Positions 44,340 through 53,400 of a stretch of DNA of 64,000 bases are shown here, piece by piece. This stretch comes from Tessaracoccus palaemonis (GTDB lineage: Bacteria > Actinomycetota > Actinomycetes > Propionibacteriales > Propionibacteriaceae): assembly GCF_019316905.1 (NCBI RefSeq), contig NZ_CP079216.1:558001-622000 (forward strand). Reading direction: 5' to 3'. The notes under the pieces are model-generated. The model saw only the letters and a program-made list of their open reading frames with translations, searched no databases and was not told the origin of the DNA. Every line of letters starts with the position of its first letter. Position 1 is the stretch's first letter. The position numbers were made by a program, and so were the translations under genes.

Positions 44340-45075
44340 GCTCGAACCCGAGGAGGCGACCTTGAACGCCGGAGCGATGGAGGGCGTCCTGTCGCGCGCG
44401 TTGGGAGGGGGCTCCACCCCCTACGAGTGGCTGAGTCGTGCCGTATCCGCCTCCGCCACGCAGGTCCTCGACCTGGCGTGCGGGGCCGGCGCGATGATCG
44501 AGCGCCTCGAGCGGCCCGGCCGAACCGTCACCGGTCTCGACCGGTCCCGCGAGGAGCTGCTGGAGGCCCAGCGCCGGGGCCGCGGACCTCTGGTCCAGGC
44601 CCACGCCTCATACCTGCCCTTCGCCGACGGCTCGTTCGACGCCGTTGTCTCCTCGCTGGGCATCTCGGTGGTTGCCGACCGGCCGCGGTTCCTCTCCGAG
44701 GTGGCCCGCGTGCTCCGGCCAGGGGGAGTGTTCGCCGCGCTGACCCCGTCGATGCGGCCCGCCAACGTCGACGATCTGCGCCTCATCAGTCGGCTGGCCG
44801 GCCAGCTGCGCGTCGCCCCGCACCTGCCGGGCATCACCGAGTTCAAGGCGCGCACAGCGTTGGGGGCCGTGGGACTGACGAAGGCCGAGGACAAGCGGGC
44901 CAAGTACTACTACGAGGTCGCCGACGAGGACGACGCCGTCCGCCTCTTCGAGGGCCTCAGGACCCCGGGCGACGCCGACCGCGTCGGGGCCGCCGTCGAG
45001 TTCCTCCGCGCGCGCTTCGCCGACGGCCCGGTGCGCGTGCCGCTGCCCATGCGCCGCATCATCGCCATCAAGTGA
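44332..45075 (+). CDS. SAM-dependent methyltransferase
   Basis: 247 aa class I methyltransferase. Motif I is VLDLACGAGAMIERL, followed by VTGLDRSREEL and the acidic loop FADGSFDAVVSSLGISVV, with VLRPGGVFAALTPS near residue 130. The C-terminal half has RAKYYYEVADEDDAVRLFEGL. Resembles ubiquinone/menaquinone-type or small-molecule enzymes; substrate unknown. ATG 44332 overlaps the ideR stop by 8 nt, indicating coupled translation and perhaps iron-linked expression. Confidence 0.82.
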   Translation: MPELEPEEATLNAGAMEGVLSRALGGGSTPYEWLSRAVSASATQVLDLACGAGAMIERLERPGRTVTGLDRSREELLEAQRRGRGPLVQAHASYLPFADGSFDAVVSSLGISVVADRPRFLSEVARVLRPGGVFAALTPSMRPANVDDLRLISRLAGQLRVAPHLPGITEFKARTALGAVGLTKAEDKRAKYYYEVADEDDAVRLFEGLRTPGDADRVGAAVEFLRARFADGPVRVPLPMRRIIAIK

Positions 45076-45163
45076 CCCGGGTAGCCTCGAGGGGAATACC
45101 GCGACGCCCGACGGCGTTGGCATAGACGACTCAAGATTCAGACTTCATGAAAGGGGTCACCCC

Positions 45164-45508
45164 ATGGCGACCACCGCGCTGACCGCAGCGAACTTCGAGA
45201 CCACCGTCAAGGACAACGGGGTCGTACTGGTCGACTTCTGGGCAGACTGGTGCGGCCCGTGCAAGCGCTTCTCGCCCATTTACGACGACGCCTCCGAGCG
45301 TCACGGCGACGTGGTCTTCGGCAAGGTCGACACCGAGGACGCCCGCGACCTGGCCCAGGTTCTCGAGATCCAGTCGATCCCGACGATCATGGGCTTCAAG
45401 GAGGGCAACCTGGTGTTCCGGCAGTCCGGCCTCCTGACCGGCAAGCAGCTCGACTCCCTGATCGAGCAGATCAAGGACCTCGACCTCGAGGCCGACGCGA
45501 AGGCCTGA
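45164..45508 (+). CDS. trxA: Thioredoxin
   Basis: 114 aa. The redox motif is FWADWCGPCKRF with Cys30 and Cys33, and the cis-proline is in SIPTIMGFK. The extension beyond the usual 105-108 aa is acidic (LDLEADAKA). Expected partner: thioredoxin reductase, with targets including ribonucleotide reductase. GAAAGGGG lies 7-8 nt before ATG 45164. Convergent with nrdG; a hairpin lies between. Confidence 0.95.
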   Translation: MATTALTAANFETTVKDNGVVLVDFWADWCGPCKRFSPIYDDASERHGDVVFGKVDTEDARDLAQVLEIQSIPTIMGFKEGNLVFRQSGLLTGKQLDSLIEQIKDLDLEADAKA

Positions 45509-45527
45509 GCCGCACGCGCACCCACTC

Positions 45528-45543
45528 CGGGGCCGGTGCCCCG
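45528..45543. terminator. Hairpin between trxA and nrdG (bidirectional)
   Basis: CGGGGC and GCCCCG around CGGT, in the 36-bp space between convergent stops. Confidence 0.65.
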
Positions 45544-45544
45544 T

Positions 45545-46153
45545 TCAGATCAGCTGGCGACGGTCGATCTGTTCAGGCGCCGGCCCCTGTGCGTGCAGCC
45601 CGGCCCACTCGACGGCGCGGCCGGCGGCCAGCGACGCGGGCACGTCGAGCACCCGCTGGTTGGAGGAGCCGCGGAACTGCAGGGTGAGGTCGCGCGAGGC
45701 CAGCTCGAACGGCCCGTCGACGAGCACGTCGAGCCCCCGCAGCAGCGCCAGCTGATCGGGCTGGCCGGAGGCCGACAGGTCCTCGAACCGGTAGCCGGTC
45801 CAGGACCACACGTCCTTGGTCGCCCCGAAAGCGCACCGCACCCGCTTGAGCAGCCGCAGCGCGACGCCGGTGTTGAGGAACGGTTCCCCGCCCAGCAGCG
45901 ACAGCCCCTGCACGTAGCTGTTGCCCAGGTCCGCGATGATGCGGTCCTCGAGCGCGTCGTCATAGGGGGTTCCGTAGCGGAAGCTCCAGGCGGCCTCGTT
46001 GAAGCAGCCCTCGCACGCGAACAGGCAGCCGCTGACGTAGAGCGAGCAGCGCACGCCCTCGCCGTCGACCATGGAGAACGGCTTGTAGTCGGCGACGTGG
46101 TTCCGGCTCACCCGCTCCGAGCGCCAGGTCGCCGGGTCGGGGATCCGGGGCAT
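45545..46153 (-). CDS. nrdG: Anaerobic ribonucleotide reductase activating protein
   Basis: 202 aa radical-SAM enzyme that installs the glycyl radical on NrdD. The iron-sulfur triad is in GCLFACEGCF: Cys43, Cys47 and Cys50 (CX3CX2C). The SAM-binding GGEP appears as LLGGEPFLN. The start ATG shares one base with the nrdD stop (TGATG), so the two are tightly coupled. Oxygen-sensitive, needed for DNA precursor supply without oxygen. Confidence 0.94.
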   Translation of the reverse strand: MPRIPDPATWRSERVSRNHVADYKPFSMVDGEGVRCSLYVSGCLFACEGCFNEAAWSFRYGTPYDDALEDRIIADLGNSYVQGLSLLGGEPFLNTGVALRLLKRVRCAFGATKDVWSWTGYRFEDLSASGQPDQLALLRGLDVLVDGPFELASRDLTLQFRGSSNQRVLDVPASLAAGRAVEWAGLHAQGPAPEQIDRRQLI

Positions 46154-48345
46154 CAGCAGCCGTCGCCGCGCAGATGCTTGGCCCGCGCCGAGATCTCCGC
46201 GTGGCGCCCGTGCACCATCGGGCGGGCCTGCGGGTTGCCGAGGTAGCCGCAGGTGCGCTTGACGACGTCGACGCTGCCGGGATCGTCGTTGCCGCACGAC
46301 GGGCACCGGAAGCCCTGCTCGGTGGGCGTGAAGTCGCCGGCGAAGCCGCACTCGAAGCACCGGTCGATCGGGGTGTTGGTGCCCAGGTAGCCCACGCGGT
46401 CGTACGCGTAGTCCCAGACGGCCTCCAGCGCCTTCGGGTTCTGCTGGAGCACCGGGTACTCGCAGTAGTGGATGAAGCCGCCGGTGGTGAATGGCACGTA
46501 GTCCTTCTCGAAGTCCAGCTTCTCGAACGGCGTCGGTGCCTTGCGCACGTCGTAGTGGAAGGAGTTGGTGTAGTAGTCCTTGTCCGTGATGTCCGCGACG
46601 CGGCCGAACTTCTCCTGGTCGAGCCGGCAGAACCGGTCGGTCAGGGACTCGCTGGGCGTGGAGTAGACGCTGATCGCATAGCCGCTCTCAGCGCTCCACT
46701 CGCGGGCCCGCTCGTAGAGGCGCCGCAGCACCGCGAGGGTGAACTCCTTGGCCGCGGGGTCGGACTCCCAGGCCCCGCCGAAGAACGCGGTGGCGACCTC
46801 GTAGAGGCCGATGTAGCCGAGCGAGACGGTGGCGCGCCCGTCGCGGAACAGCTGATCCACATCGTCGGCGGGGGCGAGGTGGTGCCCGAAGGCGCCGTAC
46901 CGGTAGAGGATCGGCGCATTGGCGGGCACCGCCTCCTTGCACCGCTCGACGCGGTAGAGCAGCGCGTCGCGCATGACGTCGAGGCGCTGGGCCAACAGCA
47001 CCCAGAAGGCCGAGACGTCGCCACGGGTCTCCAGTGCGATGCGGGGCAGATTCAGGGTCACGACGCCGAGGTTCATGCGGCCGGCCGTCACCTCGTTGCC
47101 CTCCTCGTCCTGCCAGCCCGGCAGGAACGAGCGGCAGCCCATCGGCACCTTGAAGCTGCCCGTCAGCTCGACGATGCGGTCGTAGCTCAGCACGTCGGGG
47201 TACATCCGCTTGGTCGCGCACTCCACGGCGAGCTGCTTGATGTCGTAGTTCTCGTCGCCGTCCTCCAGGTTCAGGCCGCGCTTCAGCGTGAAGATCAGCT
47301 TGGGGAAGATCGCGGTCCGGTGCTCGCGGCCGAGGCCTCCGATGCGGATCTGCAGGATGGCGCGCTGAATCTCGCGGGAGAGCCAGCCGGTGCCGAGCCC
47401 GAAGCCGACCGACGTGAACGGCGTCTGCCCGTTGCTGGTGAACAGCGTGTTGATCTCGTACTCCAGCGACTGCATGGCGTCGTGGATGTCCTTGGCCGTC
47501 TTCTCGAGCGCGTACGCCCGCTGGGCCGCCACGTCAGGGATCCAGCGACGGGCGTCCTCGAGGTGCTTGGCGTGGTTCAGCCCCGCGTACGGCGCCAGCA
47601 GTTCGTCGATGCGGTCGACGGAGCAGCCTCCGTACTGGCTGCTGGACACGTTGGCGATGATCTGCGCGATCTGCGCGGTGGCCGTCTGGATCGAGCGGGG
47701 CGGCTCGACCTGCGCGTTGCCGATCCGGTAGCCGTTGCGGAACATCGTCTCGAAGTCGATGAGGCAGCAGTTCGTCATCGGGGCATACGGGTGGTAGTCG
47801 AGGTCGTGGAAGTGCAGCTCGCCCTTCTGGTGCGCGTTGGCGACGTGTGCGGGCAGCATCTGCAGGCCGATCGCCTTCGAGGCCGCGCCGGCGGTGAGGT
47901 CGCGCTGCGTGTTGAACACATCCGCGTCCTTGTTGGCGTTCTCGTTGAGGACGCTCTCGTCGCGGGCCCGGAGTCGGCCGACGGAGTGGTTGACGTCGGT
48001 GGCGCGGGCCCTGGCGAAGTCGCGTCGCACGCGGTAGTCGATGTAGGCGCGGGCGACGTCGTACTCGTGCGCGCCGAGCAGGGTGTGTTCCACGGCCGAC
48101 TGGATCTCGTAGATCTTCACCGCGGCACTGAACCGAGTGCGCACCTCCGCGACCACCGCGCCAGCCAGTTCGTCGACGCGGGCGGCGTGCTGAGCAGTCA
48201 CGTCGCCGTGCACCTCGCGGTAGGCCCGCCGGATGGCGGCCGAGATTCGACGCGTGTCGAAGGGCAGGTGCCTGCCGTCGCGCTTCTCGACCGTCAGCGT
48301 GTCGACGGGCGTCCTCGTCTCGACGGCTTGTGCACTGGTCGTCAT
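46153..48345 (-). CDS. nrdD: Anaerobic ribonucleoside-triphosphate reductase, class III
   Basis: 730 aa. An N-terminal ATP-cone (VEKRDGRHLPFDTRRISAAI) gives dATP/ATP control. The ten-stranded barrel has NCCLIDFETMF and QYGGCSVDRID. The C-terminal zinc site is CFECGF and CPSCG. The glycyl radical loop RTCGYLGNP places the radical on about Gly700. AGGAGGA lies 5 nt before ATG 48345. Upstream are two NrdR-like boxes 32 bp apart, implying NrdR repression. No aerobic RNR lies in the window. Confidence 0.96.
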   Translation of the reverse strand: MTTSAQAVETRTPVDTLTVEKRDGRHLPFDTRRISAAIRRAYREVHGDVTAQHAARVDELAGAVVAEVRTRFSAAVKIYEIQSAVEHTLLGAHEYDVARAYIDYRVRRDFARARATDVNHSVGRLRARDESVLNENANKDADVFNTQRDLTAGAASKAIGLQMLPAHVANAHQKGELHFHDLDYHPYAPMTNCCLIDFETMFRNGYRIGNAQVEPPRSIQTATAQIAQIIANVSSSQYGGCSVDRIDELLAPYAGLNHAKHLEDARRWIPDVAAQRAYALEKTAKDIHDAMQSLEYEINTLFTSNGQTPFTSVGFGLGTGWLSREIQRAILQIRIGGLGREHRTAIFPKLIFTLKRGLNLEDGDENYDIKQLAVECATKRMYPDVLSYDRIVELTGSFKVPMGCRSFLPGWQDEEGNEVTAGRMNLGVVTLNLPRIALETRGDVSAFWVLLAQRLDVMRDALLYRVERCKEAVPANAPILYRYGAFGHHLAPADDVDQLFRDGRATVSLGYIGLYEVATAFFGGAWESDPAAKEFTLAVLRRLYERAREWSAESGYAISVYSTPSESLTDRFCRLDQEKFGRVADITDKDYYTNSFHYDVRKAPTPFEKLDFEKDYVPFTTGGFIHYCEYPVLQQNPKALEAVWDYAYDRVGYLGTNTPIDRCFECGFAGDFTPTEQGFRCPSCGNDDPGSVDVVKRTCGYLGNPQARPMVHGRHAEISARAKHLRGDGC

Positions 48346-48378
48346 CTGCTTCCTCCTGGGTGAGCTTCCGCAACCGTA

Positions 48379-48394
48379 CTACTAGATGTAGTGG
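48379..48394 (-). promoter_or_regulatory. NrdR-like box 1 upstream of nrdD
   Basis: Minus strand CCACTACATCTAGTAG agrees with the NrdR consensus ACACTATATATAGTGT at about 11 of 16 positions. Confidence 0.55.
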
Positions 48395-48410
48395 TTCGGC
48401 CAGTCGTCAA

Positions 48411-48426
48411 GCCCAACATCTTGGGC
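48411..48426 (-). promoter_or_regulatory. NrdR-like box 2, weak
   Basis: GCCCAAGATGTTGGGC is a near-palindrome with 8 of 16 consensus matches. Its centre lies 32 bp (three helical turns) from box 1, the spacing seen for NrdR pairs. Confidence 0.4.
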
Positions 48427-48430
48427 CGTG

Positions 48431-48493
48431 GCTCCCTGAGCTTGTCTCCGGTTCCCTGAGCTTGTCGAAGGGTGCCGAGCGAAGCGAGGCGGG
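48431..48493. repeat. Dispersed intergenic repeat, two head-to-tail pieces
   Basis: CTCCCTGAGCTTGTC, then GTTCCCTGAGCTTGTCGAAG, then GGTGCCGAGCGAAGCGAGG. Confidence 0.65.
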
Positions 48494-48547
48494 GTAGGGA
48501 GGGATCCTTCGCTGATGGGCTCCGTCAGTACCCCTCCCGCCGCTGTT

Positions 48548-48624
48548 CCGTGCACAACGATGCGTATATGGGGAGCGCTGCGATATATGAACAGCGCTGG
48601 GAGCCAGGGCATCGTTATGCACGG
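48548..48624. repeat. Symmetric double stem-loop element
   Basis: A 16-bp outer stem (48548-48563 with 48609-48624, one mismatch), a 10 x 10 nt internal loop, a perfect 7-bp inner stem AGCGCTG/CAGCGCT and an 11-nt AT-rich loop. It is flanked by a 16-bp direct repeat, AGCGAAGCGAGGCGGG, at 48478-48493 and 48656-48671. It lies in the 460-bp gap between nrdD and the GltD-like gene, with no convincing coding frame. Could be a non-autonomous mobile element, a structured RNA, or a REP-like element. Confidence 0.65.
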
Positions 48625-48803
48625 GGGCTGCGTGCCGGTGGGCAGAAGGGCGCCTAGCGAAGCGAGGCGGGAAGCGATTTTCGCAACGCCGATGTGACGA
48701 AGATTGCCTTTCGATGGCGGCCTGGAATCGGCTGAAGCCCCGCCCTGCGGAAGCCCGGATCCGGCCCCTACGATGGCTCGTAGTAGAGCAATTTGGAAAG
48801 GTC

Positions 48804-50450
48804 GTGACATCCGCGATGTCTACCGAACCCCGGGACATGACGCCCCAGCCGGATCTCAGTCAGGGCAAGGGGCGCGTCGCCCCTGTCAGGACCCGCAGGC
48901 CGATCTACCTCGACATGCTGCCCCCGTGCAACGCAGGCTGCCCCGCCGGGGAGAACATCCAGGAGTGGCTGCGGCTGATCAAGGCCGGCGAGGCCGAAGC
49001 CGCGTGGCGCCAGCTGGTCGCCGACAACCCGTTCCCGGCAGTCCATGGCCGCGTCTGCTACCACCCGTGCGAGACTGCCTGTAACCGCGGCGGCCTCGAC
49101 TCGTCGGTGTCCATCCATTCGGTTGAGCGCTACCTCGGCGACCTGGCCATCGAGAAGGGCTGGCAGTACCCGAAGCCCCGCAGGCAGTCGGGCCGCCGGG
49201 TGATGATCATCGGCTCCGGCCCCGCCGGCCTGTCGGCCGCGTACCACCTCGCGCGCCTCGGCCACGAGGTCGAGATCTTCGACGCGGGCGACGAGCCCGG
49301 CGGCATGATGCGCTACGGCATCCCCGAGTACCGCCTGCCGCGTTCCGTGCTCGACGCCGAGCTGGGACGCCTCGTCGAGCTCGGCGTCGTGTTCCACCAG
49401 AACTCGCCCGTCAAGGACCTGCTGAAGGCCCAGGCCGACGGCGGCTTCGACGCCGTCTTCGTCGCGGTGGGCGCCCACATCTCCAAGCGCGTCGACATCC
49501 CGACCGCCGACGCCTCGCACGTCGTCGACGCCGTCAGCTTCCTGCGTGACGTCGCGTCGGGCGAGCGCCCGAAGATCGGCCGCCGCGTCGCCGTCTACGG
49601 CGGCGGCAACACCGCGATGGACGCGGCCCGCGTGGCCCGTCGCCTGGGCGCGGAGGAGTCAGTCGTCGTGTACCGCCGCACCGAGGCGCAGATGCCGGCC
49701 AACGAGGAGGAACGCGAGGGCGCCGAGGCCGAGGGCGTCAAGATGAACTGGCTGCGCACCATCACGTCGGTCGACGACGACATCACGGTCGAGATCATGG
49801 AGCTCGACGACGAGGGTCGCGCGGTGGGTACCGGGCAGTTCGAGAAGCTGGCCGCCGACACCGTCATCCTCGCGCTCGGCCAGCGCGCCGACACGCACTT
49901 CCTGCACGCCATCCCTGGCATGTCGTTCAACGACGACGTCGTCGACGTGGATCCCAACACGCTCATGACGGCGGTGCCGGGAATCTTCGCCGGCGGCGAC
50001 GCCGTCCCGTCGGACCGTACCGTCACGATCGGCACGGGCCACGGGAAGAAGGCGGCCCGCCGGATCGACGCCTGGCTCAACTCGGAGGAGTGGATCCCGG
50101 CGCCCAAGCACCCGATCGTCTCGCTCGACCAGATGAACGTCTGGTACTTCGGCGACCACGCCCGCCGCCAGCAGCCCGAGGTGGACACCGATGAGCGCGT
50201 GGAGAGCTTCGGCGAGATCGTCGCCGGCCTGACCGACGAGGAGGCCCAGTTCGAGGCCCGCCGCTGCCTGAGCTGCGGCAACTGCTTCGAGTGCGACGGC
50301 TGCTTCGGCGCCTGCCCCGAGGACGCGGTGATCAAGCTGGGCAAGGGGCACCGGTACCGCTTCGACTACGAGTTATGCACCGGTTGCGCGACCTGCTTCG
50401 AGCAGTGCCCCGTGCACGCCATCGAGATGATCGCGGAGGGCCAGCGATGA
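48804..50450 (+). CDS. GltD-like NAD(P)-binding iron-sulfur oxidoreductase with C-terminal ferredoxin domain
   Basis: 548 aa. An N-terminal iron-sulfur part (PCNAGCPAGENIQEWL, then CYHPCETACNR) is typical of the glutamate-synthase small subunit. A FAD site GSGPAGLSAAYHLARLG and a NAD(P) site YGGGNTAMDAARVARRLG follow, with the second FAD motif GIFAGGDAVPS. The C-terminus adds cysteine clusters CLSCGNCFECDGCFGACP and CTGCATCFEQCP, which fit two 4Fe-4S sites. It is not with a GltB gene; it is coupled to PFOR (ATGA overlap), so it probably moves electrons between ferredoxin and NAD(P)H. The start is uncertain: GTG 48804 follows GGAAAG closely; ATG 48816 is the alternative. Confidence 0.82.
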   Translation: MTSAMSTEPRDMTPQPDLSQGKGRVAPVRTRRPIYLDMLPPCNAGCPAGENIQEWLRLIKAGEAEAAWRQLVADNPFPAVHGRVCYHPCETACNRGGLDSSVSIHSVERYLGDLAIEKGWQYPKPRRQSGRRVMIIGSGPAGLSAAYHLARLGHEVEIFDAGDEPGGMMRYGIPEYRLPRSVLDAELGRLVELGVVFHQNSPVKDLLKAQADGGFDAVFVAVGAHISKRVDIPTADASHVVDAVSFLRDVASGERPKIGRRVAVYGGGNTAMDAARVARRLGAEESVVVYRRTEAQMPANEEEREGAEAEGVKMNWLRTITSVDDDITVEIMELDDEGRAVGTGQFEKLAADTVILALGQRADTHFLHAIPGMSFNDDVVDVDPNTLMTAVPGIFAGGDAVPSDRTVTIGTGHGKKAARRIDAWLNSEEWIPAPKHPIVSLDQMNVWYFGDHARRQQPEVDTDERVESFGEIVAGLTDEEAQFEARRCLSCGNCFECDGCFGACPEDAVIKLGKGHRYRFDYELCTGCATCFEQCPVHAIEMIAEGQR

Positions 50451-53400
50451 GGAAGATCATGGACGGCAACGAGGCTGCCGCCGACGTCGCCTACCGGGTC
50501 AGCGAGCTGTGCTCCATCTACCCGATCACCCCGAGCTCCACCATGGCCGAGCTGGCCGACGAGTGGGCCGCGCACCACCGCGCCAACGTGTGGGGCCAGG
50601 TGCCCACCGTCATCGAGATGCAGTCCGAGGGTGGTGCCGCCGGCGCCATGCACGGCGCGCTGCAGGGCGGTGCGCTGTCGACGACCTTCACCGCGTCGCA
50701 GGGCCTGCTGCTGATGATCCCCAACATGTTCCGGATCGCCGGTGAGCTGACCTCGACGGTGTTCCACGTGGCCGCACGTTCGCTCGCGACGCAGGGCCTG
50801 TCGATCTTCGGCGACCACCAGGACGTGATGGCCGTGCGCCAGACCGGGGTCAACCTGCTGAGCTCCGCCTCGGTGCAGGAGGCGCACGACATGGCGGCCA
50901 TCGCGCACCGCGCGACACTGACCACGCGCATCCCGTTCGTGCACTTCTTCGACGGGTTCCGCACGTCGCATGAGCTCAACACCGTCGACCTGCTGACCGA
51001 CGAGCAGCTGGCCAGCTTCATCCCGACCGAGCTGGTCCTCGAGCATCGCGCCCGCGCGCTGAGCCCCGCCAACCCGTTCATCCGCGGCACGGCCCAGAAC
51101 CCCGACACGTACTTCCAGTCCCGCGAGACCTCGAACCCGTACTACCAGTGGGTTCCCACGCTCGTGCAGGCCGCGATGGACAAGTTCGCCGCGCTGACGG
51201 GCCGCGAGTACCACCTGGTCGAGTATCACGGCGACCCCGAGGCCACCCGCGTCGTCATCGTGATGGGCTCCGGCATCGAGGCCGTGCTGCCCGTCGTCGA
51301 CCGGCTGAACGCCCAGGGCGAGAAGGTCGGCGTGCTGCAGATGCGGCTGTACCGCCCGTTCCCGGCCGAGGCGCTGCTCGCGGCGCTGCCCGAGTCCGTC
51401 GAGCGCGTGGCCGTGCTCGACCGCACCAAGGAGCCGGGCGCCTCCGGCGAGCCGATGTTCCTCGACGTGACCAGCGTGCTGGCCGAGGCCGTCTCCGACG
51501 GCCGCCGGGGCAGCCTGCCCAGCGTCATCGGCGGGCGCTACGGCCTGTCGTCGAAGGAGTTCACCCCGGCGATGGCCGCCGCGGTGTTCGCCGAGCTGGC
51601 GGCCGAGCACCCGCGCCCGCGGTTCACGGTCGGCATCTTCGACGACGTGACGCGCCTGTCGCTCGACTACGACGCGACCCTCGACCTGGAGGATCCCAAG
51701 ACCGTCCGGGCGCTGTTCTACGGGCTCGGCTCCGACGGCACCGTCGGCGCGAACAAGAACACCATCAAGATCCTGGGTTCGCAGGAGGGCGCGTACGGGC
51801 AGGGCTACTTCGTCTACGACTCGAAGAAGTCCGGCTCGCGGACGGTCTCGCACCTGCGCTTCGGGCCGAACCCGATCCGGGCTCCGTACCTGGTCAACCG
51901 CGCCAGCTTCATCGGCTGCCACCACTGGTCGATCCTCGAGCGCGTCGACATCCTCAAGTTCGCCCGCCCCGGCACGACGCTGCTGCTGAACTCCCCGCAC
52001 GGCGACGACACGTGGCATCACCTGCCGCGGCCGCTGCAGGAGCGCATCATCGAGCTGGGCGTCGACGTCTACGTGATCGACGCCGGCAAGGTGGCGCGCG
52101 CCGCCGGGCTCGGGTCGCGCACCAACACCATCCTGCAGACGTGCTTCTTCGCCATCTCGGGCGTGCTGCCGCGCGAAGAGGCCATCGAGCGGATCAAGGC
52201 GTCGATCACCAAGACCTACGCCCGCAAGTCGATGGAGGTCGTGCGGAAGAACCACATCGCCGTCGACGAGACGCTGGCCGAGCTGCGTCACCTGGAGGTG
52301 CCGCGCGAGGCGAGTTCCGGCCACGACCTGATCCCGCCCGTGCCCGCGGGCGCGCCGAGGTTCGTGCGCACCGTGACCGCCGAGATGCTGCAGGACAAGG
52401 GCGATGACCTGCCCGTCTCCGCGCTGCCCGTCGACGGCACCTACCCGTCGGGCACCACGAAGTACGAGAAGCGCAACATCTCGGAGATCGTGGCCGAGTG
52501 GGACCCGGAGAGCTGCATCCAGTGCGGCAACTGCGCGTTCGTGTGCCCCCATGCGGTGCTGCGCGCCAAGTCGTACCCGCAGGGCGCGGCCGACGGCGCG
52601 CCCGAGGGATTCCTCAGCGCGCCGCTGAACGCGGCCGGCCTGCCGGATACGCGCTACACGCTGCAGGTCTACCTCGAGGACTGCACCGGCTGTGGGCTGT
52701 GCGTCGAGGCGTGTCCGGTCAAGCCCATCGACCAGCCGTCGCGACGTGCGATCAACCTGACGCCCAAGCTGGACCGCGAGGCGGGCAGGGAGGCCATCGG
52801 GTTCTTCGAGTCGATCCCCGTCAACGACCGCTCGCGCGTCGACTTCGGCACGATCCGCGGCACGCAGTTCCTCGAGCCGCTCTTCGAGTTCTCCGGAGCC
52901 TGCACCGGCTGCGGCGAGACCCCGTACCTGAAGCTGCTGAGCCAGCTGTTCGGCGACCGCGCGACCATCGCGAACGCGACCGGCTGCTCGTCGATCTACG
53001 GCGGCAACCTGCCGACGACGCCGTGGGCGAAGAACGCGGCGGGCCGCGGCCCGGCGTGGTCGAACTCGCTGTTCGAGGACAACGCGGAGTTCGGGCTGGG
53101 CATGCGGCTGGCCGCCGACCTGCACGAGAACCTGGCGCGGACCCGGCTCGAGCAGCTGCGGCCCGAGCTGAATGACGACGAGCTGATCGACTCGATCCTG
53201 ACCGCCCCGCAGCGGCAGGGATCCGAGCTGACGGCCCAGATGGCGCGCGTGAACAGGCTGAAGGACAGGATCGCGTCGCTGCCCGGCAGCGTCGCGGCCG
53301 ACCTCCGCAGCGTCGCCGACCACCTGGTCCGCCGCTCCGTGTGGATCGTCGGCGGCGACGGTTGGGCCTATGACATCGGCTCCGGCGGCGTCGACCACGT

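Noticed and set aside
48548..48624. Possible integron attC site
   Set aside because: No integrase, no cassette genes and no recognisable attC core sites; the symmetric paired arms do not follow the R/L box layout.
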